Source: Phaseolus vulgaris (Eukaryota; Streptophyta; Magnoliopsida; Fabales; Fabaceae). From it: DNA of 64,000 nucleotides. The stretch covers positions 47,028,672-47,092,671 of the forward strand of contig NC_023759.2 in NCBI RefSeq assembly GCF_000499845.2, written 5' to 3'. The notes under the pieces are model-generated. The model did no database searches, was not told the origin of the DNA, and worked only from the letters and a program-made list of their open reading frames with translations. Within the stretch, counting starts at the first letter, position 1. Every line of letters begins with the position of its first letter. Below are positions 51,430 to 64,000 of this stretch, in pieces. The position numbers and the translations under genes were made by a program.

Positions 51430-54400
51430 TATATAAATATATAAATAAATACATATATATATATATATATGTATGTGTGAGAGAGAGTATAATACTTTAC
51501 TTTTCTATTATTGAGAATACTTTAATTTTCATAATCTCTTGTTCTTGTAGTTATATATCTAAAAATAGGGAAGATCGATCCGGTAATTTCAGGATCAATT
51601 TTCATAACATTAAAAAAATAATTTTGTCAGAAATCGCATTTCACAAGATTATTCTTATTTTCAATATTTTATAATCCAGTTCCATGGAAAAAAAAAATAG
51701 CATATTGTGGTGTGTTTTTTGTTCTAGGTTTGTTATACATGACAAGTAAAATTAACATATAAGGTGAAAGTTTATATTGTTGAAAAACGTTTGTGGTTTA
51801 AGTTCAAAAAGTTAATTTTGCACACGAATGAAGTATATTAGGTACTGTGAGACTTTATGCTAAAAAAATCATCACATGTACTTTGGAATGTTACAAAAAT
51901 AATAAGGCACGTTCCTTATTTAAAAAAATCTTAAAACAAACTAAAATAGTTGTTAGAAATTATTATATACATTTTTGTGTGTGGATATATACATATTTTT
52001 TTTGTCATTATTGATACTGTATAATAGGAACTTTCTCCTGCACCATATATTTTTTATATACACCCTACATAAATTTTTAATTCCAACATTGTTTTTTTGT
52101 TTTGTTTGTTTTGAAAAAAAAGTTGTAAAGAGTGTTTGTGCGTTTTGAACGAAGTTGGTGGTGGTGGAGTGGGTTGCTCCGGTGATAGAGGAAGTTTTCA
52201 CTTTTAATTGCGGTACAAATTGTTTTCAGATTAAAAAACAGTCACCATGTTTGTGTTTTTTACATTTTTTTTAGCTTAGATGTCACTCGAATCCAATATT
52301 TGAAAACCTGCATCTATAGCTACAAATGCAAAAATTTGGAAGTCAATATCACGGCTTCCGAATATAAAAAGAAAGTGGTTTTTATTTTTCATTTAAGCTT
52401 CCAAGTGTACATATCCAAAAGTGAGTTTATGAGTTATTCAAAAGTGGATATTCATATCTGGAAGTGTTTTTTTAGTTCTGAATTTTCATATCCATAAATT
52501 AGTTATGAGTTTCATATTTTCATATCCGAATTTGTTTGATTAAGCTTACGGATATTAATATCCAAAAGATAAAGGTTCCTCGTTAAGAGTACAAAAGACT
52601 TTTCACATGGTGTTGTTGGGTGCATGTTAAAAATAGTATGGTGCATACAATAAAGAGTGTGAGAATTGATCATGTTGTGTGACAATAGGTTAATTATCCA
52701 TTACGCGATAATGTTCGACTGTTAACAAAATCGAGAGTAAAACATGTTAAGTTTGGGATTCCCATCTTTTCCAAGTTAAAGCTAGCACCTCAAAGTCTCT
52801 CATGTAGCAATGTGTTTGACTTTCTTTATGCAACTCATCTTATACATGACACGAATTATCAATCTTAGACGTATAGGTTTTTTCTTGTCTTTTATGTAAA
52901 TACAGGACTTGACACATACTACCTTCTAAAGACTATCATTCCACCTTTTTAATAAAAGTTATTTGCATGAAAAAACTTTAGACAAGATATATAAACATAT
53001 ACGCTTATTTGTGAGATATTCATGCAATACACTAAAGGATCTTTATAAACATATAATAGACATTTATAAGTCTTTGATGTGTAGGATAGATGATCAAACT
53101 ACACATTAACTTTATTTGTTCAAACAAAAGTTTATCAGGCAACATATACTTATTGTCAGTCTGGAAAAAAAAACACACTAAAAAAAAGTATATAAATAAA
53201 ATATTTATATTTATTTAACTAAACAAAATAATTACATTTGTCATTAGTCAATGTCAAAATCATGTTTTATACTTTTATGATTAACCATAATCATTGAACT
53301 TTAATCTAATATTTATTGCATTGGACAAGTTAACTTAAAAGTATAAAAATAATTAGTAAAAAATTGAAAATTTCACATATGATAAAAAAAATACAATAAC
53401 TTATTCAAGAGTTTAAGGTTAATATACTGATGCAAGAAACATATATGGTGTGATAATGGACATCAAAATAATGTTAATATATCGTTTGGTAGTTCAATTT
53501 ATAATCTGTTCGGGAATTATTATATATTATACATTGGATTTTTAAAGCTAGATAATATATCATTCTTTTAATATTTCAATTGCATTCCAAATGTTTGGTT
53601 TTGAAAAAATATTATAGTGTTAGAAAACAACTTCAAATTTGTATTTAGTTAGAGTACTAGTTGAGTTTTTTTATTCTTCATACAACTAGTTAAGTTGATT
53701 TGAAAAATGTTAGATTTTTAGGAGGAAATTTCAACATATAGTTAGGATAGTTTGTTTGGTATAAATGGTAATTTAAGCCTTTTTAAAATTTGTGGCAGTT
53801 TTTTACAATAAGATATAAATTGGACTTTATTAAAAACATAGATAATATGAGAGAATTTCTTAAGATAATTAATGTATTAAAGTTATCGACATAAAATTGA
53901 TATTACTTTATTGATCTAAAGTGTTAGTATGTTAGAAACATCTTAAAACAATGATTTAAAATTTGTTTATTGATATTACTTTATTTTTTCCAAAAGTAAT
54001 ATATTTATCATTTTATTATTAATCCATATAGTTCAATCATTCAAATATTTACCTAAAAAATATAATACTGTTATATGATATTAAGTATTCTTAATTTAAA
54101 TTTTTCAGTTGAAGCTCAGATTGCCCAATACTTTGTAATTAAGTTGAAAAATACACCAAAAATATTTATAATTTTTTATAGTACTGAAATTTTTTGAAAA
54201 ATGCTCCAATAAAATTTGGATACATATCGACATATTATTAACAAATTTGTAAGAAATTCAAAAAGAAAAATTATGCTACTAAATTTTAACATATATCGAG
54301 AAAAAGGTTGAAGAACAATATACCCCTATACTATATTGATGATAATAAAAACGTATGTTTTATTTTTAATCATGTAAAAAATAATCATAAATGTTATTTT

Positions 54401-54880
54401 TTAATATTTAATTAATATCATTATTGATATGTTTTCAACTGATAAATATTCTTCTAATCAAATATCACATTATTTATAGTAATTTAATAAATACGTATAG
54501 CTAGTTAAGTCATATATGTGTATGTAATGGAAAACTACTAACTAGTTTATAAATAATAATAAAACTTATTTTTAAAAGAAAATTTATACCAGTGGGAATA
54601 AAATAATTCTGTAGGATCATTTAATAAAAAATTATTATATATGCTAAATTAATTGGTCTATATTATATATTTATTTTTTAAAATTTGTTGTGTTTGATCC
54701 GGAGTTTTTATTTTTTACAGTGTATTTTTTGAGTTACATTTTCTGTTTATAATTATTATACATTTTTTTTTAAATTCCAAATATTTTATTTATAGTTGTA
54801 GAAATGAAATCGGGTCGGGTTTGGGTATGCAACCCTAGGTAGAAAAAGAAAATGTAGATATGTGGTCATTTCAGTGATTT
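51430..54880. other. AT-rich spacer
   Basis: No gene is recognised. Sequence is low-complexity AT with short chance frames, and a short TA run lies just before 51473. Confidence 0.4.
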
Positions 54881-54936
54881 GTGGAAACGTAATCAACATT
54901 TTGCAGCGTGGAGGATCGTCTTCTTCATCCCACACC

Positions 54937-55478
54937 GTAAGTCTTCTTCTCTCCTCAAATCAAATATCTCAACAATATCACTTCATCTTATTAACTTCAT
55001 AGCTTTTCTCCTTTTGTGCATTTTATTTCAATGCTCGCTTCTCAATCTCATTCGTTGTTGCTGTTTAAACGCTTATTATTTCCCCCCTCAATTTTGTTTT
55101 TCATATTCTGCGATTGAGCGTGTATTCGAATCAATAGTTCATCGAGGGACTGCTAATACTGGTTTACGCACTTCTTCATGAATTTATGTTTGTCGCGGCT
55201 TGTTTATCGAACTCATTCCTTTACCATAATCCGTGTTGATTTGTTATGCTCTAATAGTTAGTTTCATGTGTGCTAATTTATGGATAGAGTTTGTTAAAAC
55301 CTATCTGTTCTATTACAGTCGCACTTAGTTGAAATTGATCCACAACGGTGCATAATTCATTGAAATTTACGGTAAAATTTATTCATGTTACGAGGACCTT
55401 TTTCTTTTAGTTTTCTTGTTTGCTTTTCTCTTTATTTTAGTGGATTTGAGTGTTTCTGCTTCATTTTTTGAAATGCAG
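54937..55478 (+). other. Probable 5' UTR intron of zinc-knuckle gene
   Basis: A GTAAGT donor follows CACACC at 54937. A TGCAG acceptor at 55474-55478 lies 32 bases before the ATG. This fits a leader intron, common in plant housekeeping genes. Confidence 0.55.
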
Positions 55479-55510
55479 GAGTTCAATTCAGCTAGCATTT
55501 ATATTTTTTA

Positions 55511-58305
55511 ATGGCAAATAGACCGGATCCAGATATTGATGATGACTTTCGTGAGCTTTATAAGGAGTACACTGGCCCCCCAGGTTCTGGTACTACGAAC
55601 ACGCAAGAGAGGGCAAAACCAAATAAGAGGTCTAATGCAGGGTCTGATGAGGAGGATGAAGCTCGGGACCCTAATGCTGTTCCGACCGATTTCACCAGCC
55701 GAGAAGCCAAGGTTTGGGAGGCTAAGTCGAAGGCTACTGAAAGGAATTGGAAGAAAAGGAAAGAGGAGGAAATGATATGCAAGCTTTGTGGAGAATCAGG
55801 GCATTTCACTCAGGTATGACAAGTTCCTCTACATCTTCATTATCGATTCTACCCTCTGCTGCCAACCATTTCTATTTTTATAAGTACTTAAATGTATATT
55901 ACACTTCAGAACCTGCCCAGTGCTAACGTGGTTACTTTTTAGATATTTATATATTGTTACAATTACAAGTTCCAAGAGTATTTCAGTAGAGTGGAGGGGA
56001 TAAGAGATATTAGTTGTCCCTATTTTTTCTTTTCTTTTCAATATCCCACTTCCACCTCCCGGGAAAGAAATTGTCTATGATTTTTAGTGGGGACTAGTAT
56101 TCGCATTCACGGTTTCTTTTATTTCCTGTTGATGCTGTAGAAACTAAATCACATGCTAACTATTTATTGTTTTGAAGAGAATGGGGAGGCCATCTCTTCC
56201 TATTTTTGCATGATTGACTTTATTTATCATTTTTTTAGGGCCTCGCGGTATTTGAACATGATTCATGATTCGTATATAGAATTTTTAGTTAATTTGAAAA
56301 AACTATTATCACAACTTTCATTATTTGGTTAAATGATATTGTACTTCACAATGTAGGGCTGCCCGTCTACCCTTGGAGCAAATCGCAAGTCTCAAGATTT
56401 CTTTGAAAGGATACCTGCCAGAGACAAAAATGTACGGGCACTTTTCACAGAGAAAGTTTTAAGCAAGATTGAAAGGGATATTGGTTGCAAAATTAAGATG
56501 GATGAAAAGTTTATTATTGTCAGTGGTAAGGATAGATTAGTTATGGCAAAAGGTGTTGATGCGGTACACAAGATTCGAGAGGAGGGTGATCAAAGGGGAT
56601 CATCTAGTTCTCAAATGACCCGATCAAGATCACCTGAGAGAAGTCCAGTTAATGCAAGGTTTCAACGCTCTGAGCCCCAAAGGTCTCATTCTGGACCACG
56701 AAATACATCTCAGTTTCAACAAAGGTTTGGTAGGCAGGAGAGGGCTGTTGAAGACCGAATCCGGGAGGATGTTCAAAAGTTTGCTAGAGGTTCTCCACAA
56801 GGTAGGGACAGCATAGGATATGTTTACAGCATCCTTAGAAAGCTGGTAATCTCATGTTCAGAGCTTGATAGAATTCTGTATAGTACTACTTTTATAGTAT
56901 AATTTATCCTGGAAGGGCCCGCACTGTATTCATTTTGCTCTTGGTTGTCATTTACTTGCAGCAAGAGGTAAGTTCTTAGCCTTCAAGCATTATCTCCGTC
57001 CTGAAGCGTTTCCTCCATTACGAACATATTTACTGAAAGGATTGGCTCCCATGGTTTCAGTATGAGAATATAGAGATTGTTTTTGAATTAAAGCTATGTT
57101 AGCATCTTGAATCAAGTGCAATTTGTTGAATTAAAGCAAATCATCTATGTTGGCATCTTGACTCAAGTGCTTAACATACTCTTCATTTCATGAAGCTTAT
57201 GGAAATAGTGGAGCTAGAGGTCGATCAAGCCAGTCAAGATCTCCAAGACATGCCCCTTTTACAGGAAACTCATATAGTTCTTTTGATGGTCGCAATCAAA
57301 ACATGGGTGCTTATAGGAATGATGGGTGGGATTCTCATAGAAGAGAATCTGGTATCCAGCCTGGTCATCAGTTTGATTTCAATGCCTCTCCACAGACTTT
57401 GGAAGAATTAGAGTTGGAGTATAAGAATGAGGCAGCAGAGCTAATGAAAATTCGAGACAGAGAAGAAGATGAAGAAAATTTCAAGCATCGTGAGGTATGG
57501 TTACTTGATGCGTGTAATTTGGACATCTTAATAATAATTAACAATCCTTCATTCTTGCACGTGCCATGTTACTGAAAACGATTGAAACCGTTGGTATTAT
57601 TGGGAATTAGGTTAACCAACTGCGTATTTTGTGTGATGATATTTTTATTTCAGTTATGTTAGTGGAGTCATAAATAATCATCTTCAGTGCTTTTGCTAGT
57701 ATTTGTGCTTTGATTATGAGACTAATATTTGGTAAAAGGCTACTGGTTGTAACTAAGTTGAACTTGGGTTCTGTGATTTCTTGCCAATTAGCTTGTATAG
57801 CAAATTTTTATTATCTTTATACGTTGGTTTTGCAAGTGAGGAAAGGTAAAATTGGAAGATATGCTATTTCCTTAGTTCAGTGATTTTAATTTTCACTAAA
57901 TATTATTCTTTTGCTCGTTTAATACTACCAATTCATGATTTTTAATGTTGATTTTATCGCTGGAAGGCTATTAGAGATTTGAGGGAGAAGTACATGAGCA
58001 AAGTTGGCTTGGTAAGGGCAACACATGCAAAACAGTGGGAAGATTTTCTTCAGCATGATGCGCAGAGGCGTCAACAACAGGCAGTTCAACAGATGTCATC
58101 TGGTTATCGAGGTTTTAAACAGCAGAGCTTTCCTGAATATGATGGGTCCTCTGTCAATCCTCCTCCCTATGCTGGGGCCAATTTACCATTGGATTCAAGG
58201 AACAGGTTCTCAGACAATATGGAAACTTATACTACTAGGCCTCATGATAATTTTGGTGAATTTCATAGGCGTGGAGATTTTGGAAAAGCTTACAACAGAT
58301 ATTAA
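55511..58305 (+). CDS. CCHC zinc-knuckle protein, RNA-binding type
   Basis: Four exons, 55511-55813, 56357-56801, 57196-57494 and 57967-58305, encode 461 residues in frame. A single zinc knuckle, C90-X2-C93-X4-H98-X4-C103, is split by the first intron. The segment from about 128 to 170 (IGCKIKMDEKFIIVSGKDRL) looks like a KH-type RNA-binding fold. After it come an Arg/Ser-rich stretch (RSRSPERSP), a Gly/Arg/Ser-rich region, an acidic coiled-coil-like helix (LEELELEYKNEAAELMKI) and a Gln-rich tail. The composition suggests a nuclear RNA-processing factor; the exact role is unknown. The start is the first ATG after the leader intron and is followed by DPDIDDDFRELYKEYTG, typical of the plant family. 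Confidence 0.9.
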
Positions 58306-58330
58306 AATTCTCTAGATATCAATCAAGTGG

Positions 58331-58698
58331 TGAGTTATTCTACTTAGTCTGTCAAACCTACCTAAAAATAGAATTTAATATTTTAGTCTAGATCTTTTGG
58401 TTTCTCTCAACTGTACAGTAAAATTTATTCTCATTTTAGTAAACACCACTAATCAGATTTGGTCATATGGATCTTGGCTCAGGGTTGCACTGCTATTCTG
58501 TTTAATTCATTTAGTAGTGAGTTATTCTACTTAGTCTGTCAAACCTACCTAAAAATAGAATCTAATATTTTAGTCTAGATCATTTGGTCCCTCTCAACTG
58601 TACAGTAAAACTTGTTGTCTAAACACCACTAATCAGATTTGGTCATATGGATCTTGGCTCAGGGTTGGATTGCTATTCTGTTTAATTTCATTTAGTAG
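58331..58698. repeat. 187-bp tandem duplication after zinc-knuckle gene
   Basis: Unit 1 (58331-58517) and unit 2 (58518-58698) both begin TGAGTTATTCTACTTAGTC and end in TTTAATT(T)CATTTAGTAG. They lie within or just past the 3' UTR and differ by a few substitutions and short indels. Confidence 0.92.
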
Positions 58699-60917
58699 TA
58701 TATGGTTGTGTTAAGGACCCGCTGTGTGATATTGTCACACAGAAGGGGCTAATTTTGTAAAGACCATAGATTTTAGTTGGCAAAGATGTCATTGCAGTTT
58801 GTTAAAGTGGAAATTGCAGATTTTTTTTTGTTTTTCCGTCATAAGCTTTAATTTTACTTGAAAAAAATTTCAGGGTCCAGATTGCTCGAGTAGGCAGTTT
58901 AATGCACTGGAGGACATAAGGTAGGTAAGCATGTTGGTTAATCTTAGGACATTCGTTTCGGTTACGAATCCAGTTTTCGTTTGAAATATAGTTGCTCAGT
59001 CTTGTTAAGAACTTTGCTGTTAGCTGTGATGCGTTGGGTTATTATCCTTAACTGGTTACGTGCTACTGCAGCTTGGATTGTGTTACGAAAGATCCTTTGA
59101 AAGATTGATTGATTGATTTTAGTAGAATGGAATTTACGTTTTGTTACCACGCAGGTATTTGGTGTACCCTATAGGGTACTTATGGTGTGCTGGGATATTG
59201 AACTCTAGGTTTGTTTGTTCATAAATTTCTTAGTATCGAATGATTTTACCCACAACAAAATGGTTTTCTATAATAATTGGTATCGAGACGTGCTTATTTT
59301 TAGTCGCAAGCTTGGCATTAAAGTCGTGAATTTTGTAATTACAATTTAAGGCAAGTATTTTCGAAGAACGTGAATGAATAGAAAAAAAAATGGTGTAGAA
59401 CGTTCAATTGCCTCAGGGGTCGTTGCCGACTTAATATTCAAATTCTGGCCATAAATGATTACTTCACGAGTATGAGGTGATTTAGATTTGAGTTTATTAT
59501 AGTTCATTTGGAAAAACAAAAGTGTTGTAACTGCGATTAAATCTTGAAGTTAGATCATTGCCATCTGCAAATAGTCTTGCATGATTGGGATTTAGTTAAT
59601 TGTTCATGCAGTGGTAAATTCTCCGAGATTTTATATTGTAAAGATTTCTAAAATCACGCTGCATTTTTTTTTCCTTTGAAAATCAGTTTCAAACATTAGT
59701 CTTTATTTTATTGCGTCTTCTTTTGTTCAAGTTTAGTATATTCTGAAAAGAATATATTAAAGCTGATTCTTATCAAATTTAACTGCTAAACAAAGGATAA
59801 ATTTGGACTAAGGATTGAGCTACATTTATAAGGACTATAGATACCTTTAAACATTTCAAAATAAAGTTCGTTTTAGCAATTTTTACTAGGATTTTTCGTA
59901 TTTTTTCTATCGTCTATTTGCACGATGCATGTGTTATCCACATTAATCTATCCAATTTCGGTTCTTATGCAAAGATATTGATTTTTGAAGTATTTTTTAA
60001 ATTGTGAGGGAAAAGAAGTTAATAAAGAGGTTGCTTGTTCAAGCACCTCTATACATTATTGCGGGATTCCATAGGTTTTTATTCCAAAAATTTCTTTTGT
60101 AAAAATTTTAAAATGTATGAAATGTGGGTATCTTTCTGAAAATCCTTTTTGGATCCAGAATTAATTTTTAGATCGAATTTGGAAAAAACGTATGGATTAT
60201 ATAATTTAAAATATTATTTTAAAAAAAATATTTCATATTATATAATAAGAAAGTTATTTTTAGATTTATGAGAATGATAAATTTTTGGATTAAATAATGT
60301 AAACTATATTTTTTAAATTGTTTTTGAATTTTTCAAATCATGAAAACACTTATGGATCTCGAAATATTTTATGGATTATATAATTTCAAATGTTCTTAAA
60401 AAATAAAAAAAATTGGGACGTTCGAATCAATGACAAATTAATGGACTATTGTAGAATCACAAATGGACTATTAAACACTCCCAAATTGTGTAAAGAAAAA
60501 AAAAACCTCTCAATGAACATAATACTTGATACATAACTTTATGGGATTTATATATTATATAAAAAAAAATCCTTTAACAGATAATAATAAGTTATTTGTT
60601 TTATTTTCATTATAGTTTGAAGTTTAAATGGTCCATAAGTTGAGTCACATGTTAATAAAAAGTTATTCTATTATTTTTTTATTTTTCGAGTCTTAATTAA
60701 TATTATCTATTTTTAAAACTTTGTATTTCAATAATTTTAATAAAATTCAACCAATTGGATTGATCAACAAAAAATTAAACCAATTGACCTAGGGTGCGGG
60801 TCATCAACAAAACAAAAAAATCATCTAGTCGATATGCGGTGTGATTGACCAGCAAAATCCAACCAACCAAGTTAGGAGTGTGATTGGTCAACAAAATTTC
60901 AATCAAGCGATAATAAT
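58699..60917. other. Spacer between zinc-knuckle gene and gypsy fragment
   Basis: A possible 3' UTR intron acceptor (TTTCAG) lies at 58868-58873. Beyond about 59250 the sequence is AT-rich with no gene. Confidence 0.35.
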
Positions 60918-61673
60918 GACAATCAAAGAATAACGACAAGTTTTACTGAAACAGTCATTCTCCAAAATTAAAGTTGATGTAAACAAAAAATAAAAAGTTC
61001 TACACCATTTCAATATTTGAACTGAAATAAAAGTCCAGATTTGTGACATTCCATGTCTATGGAATCAACCCTTAGTCCAACATTTTAAACTGGTAGGCAC
61101 AATTGTCGAGCACTTGGTGAATCTTATAATGTTCAATCCATTCGGGTGATAACTTATTCTCCATTTGATCTAGTTGTACTTTTCGTAGAAATAACGTTGT
61201 ATCTTGTGAAAGTAAAACAAGTTTTACCTAATTCCAATGTGAACATTATTGTTCTAGTTCAAAGTTTAAATAATATCAAACCTAATGACAATCAAAGAAT
61301 AACAACAAGTTTTACTGAAACAGTCATTCTTTAAAATTAAAGTCATTCTCCAAAATTAAAATTGATGTAAACAAAAAATAAAAAGTTCCACACCATTTCA
61401 ATATTTGAACTGAAATAAAAGTCCAGATTTGTGACATTCCATGTCTATGGAATCAACCCTTAGTTCAACATTTTAAACTGGTAGGCATAGTTGTCGAGCA
61501 TTTGGTGAATCTTATAATGTCCAATCCATTTGGGTGATAACTTATTCTCCATTTGATCTAGTTGTACTTTTCGTAGAAATAACGTTTTATCTTGTGAAAG
61601 TAAAACAAGTTTTACCTAATTCCAATGTGAACATTATTTTTCTAGTTCAAAGTTTAAATAATATCAAATCAAT
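60918..61673 (-). mobile_element. Tandemly duplicated Ty3/gypsy polyprotein fragment
   Basis: Two direct copies (about 60918-61287 and 61288-61673) each encode on the minus strand the end of a gypsy integrase region: FLRKVQLDQMENKLSP, a Trp-Ile, then HYKIHQVLDNCAYQFKML and a stop (61072-61074; 61460-61462). The NKLSPKW...YKI pattern is typical of the polyprotein C-terminus just before the LTR. Nothing else of the element is visible. Confidence 0.65.
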
Positions 61674-62774
61674 AACTATACTCATTCCGAGATATATATT
61701 TTACAAGTCTTAATTAGTTGTCTGTAATCTTCTAAATTTTAACTAATATTATCTAATTTTTAAAGTTTGTATATTTCTAATTTAAAACACAACAAGTAGA
61801 TATCTATTTACTATTGAATAAGATTAGATGATTTATTGAATCGTTCTCTTAATAATTAATAGAATTTACAACCAACTTTATATAAATTACATTATACTAG
61901 CTACCAATATAATTTTTATATTTATATCCATGTTTTTTACAAAAATAAGTGCGGTTAATGGAGATTTTTTAATATATTAGATGGAATTCGCTTTGAATTT
62001 TGCATTAAGTTTGTACTTTTCAAATGCAAAAGACAACAATCCCATTTTGTTTGGTCTGCTATTTGTTATGTAGAGTCTCATAAGGTAGAGAGGTAATTTT
62101 TTTCCGCATCACTTTCCAAAGCACTCTTTGTCAGTTTCATCCCCTAATTTAGAAGAAACTTTTAAATTACACAATTTTCAGAAATAACTTTCAAATTATA
62201 CAGTCCAAAAGATTCTTGAATTACATAATTTGATTTTTTTCATGAAAAAAAAACTTTAAATTGCACAATCTGATAATAAAAAAGATTTCAGAGGATGGTA
62301 CTATCTAAATATAAAAATTACGGTAAAAAAAGCTTTCAAAGTATATATCTAGAAGTAAAAGTGACTTTTGGAATATACGATACATAAAAAAATTTATAAA
62401 AAAAATTAACTTGCAAATTATAAAATCTAAAAGTCATTTTTTCATAAGGTAAAATTGAAATTTTATATATATGGAGATGCATAAAGAAATTACGGGAGTG
62501 CGAAAAGATATATCTGCTAAAGAGGACTATTTGATCCAAAAATGGTTGGGCCTGTGTAGGAAAGAATTAGACGTCTATTGGGCCGAGTGATAATAAAATA
62601 ATGAAAAACCTTGGGCTGAATTGTAATTACAGAGATTTCATCTTCCTCGCTAGCCATTACCATTAGGTCTGATCGTTTTATAATTGCACACAAAAGCTAA
62701 GCCCTAGCAATCGCACCTTCGTTCCAACTCCATTTTGGACGGATCGAGGTTGGGAAATTAGGGTTTTCAATTTC
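61674..62774. other. Spacer and upstream region of DEAH helicase
   Basis: AT-rich to about 62510. The last 260 bases are more complex and probably hold the promoter and leader. There is no other gene. Confidence 0.4.

Positions 62775-64000
<1,226 letters not shown>

Overview
The window is plant nuclear DNA from a legume, most likely a Phaseoleae (bean or cowpea-type) genome. Genes are intron-rich with GT-AG splice sites and sit in very AT-rich spacer. The stachyose synthase product is very close to what I remember of the Vigna enzyme. Several dispersed repeats also look legume-typical. I could run no searches, so family names rest on motifs and reading-frame logic.

Layout, left to right. 1-3793 (+) holds the last seven exons of a NOMO-like ER membrane protein; exon 3 carries an apparent one-base frameshift. 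4728-7047 is a foldback-type non-autonomous element whose long inverted arms end in tandem 29-30 bp repeats. 9132-13421 is a broken Ty1/copia retrotransposon with two LTRs. 14239-15981 (+) is a secreted glycine-rich repeat protein whose old C-terminus now lies out of frame downstream. 18354-19702 is a repeat, possibly a solo LTR, containing paired CTCGC/GCGAG stem-loops. 20784-23671 (+) is an intact four-exon stachyose synthase. About 15 kb of gene-poor DNA with small CACTA-like elements follows.

38768-40112 (+) is a group IIc WRKY factor. 42227-50748 (-) is a 15-exon FCA-like RNA-binding protein; its frame closes in every exon when one GC-AG intron is accepted. 50991-51429 is a near-perfect 188-bp hairpin element. 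55511-58305 (+) is a CCHC zinc-knuckle protein. 60918-61673 is a duplicated Ty3/gypsy fragment. 62775-64000 (+) is the start of a Prp43/DHX15-type DEAH helicase.

The genes are not an operon-like unit. Three of them (FCA-like, zinc-knuckle, DEAH helicase) relate to RNA processing. From memory, the NOMO, WRKY, zinc-knuckle and DEAH order resembles a segment of Arabidopsis chromosome 3 (At3g623xx), so the window looks like a conserved block into which stachyose synthase, the FCA-like gene and many repeats are interleaved. I found no clearly new multi-gene system. The most unusual structures are the foldback element, the 188-bp hairpin, the intronic 280-bp triplication and the GC-AG intron.
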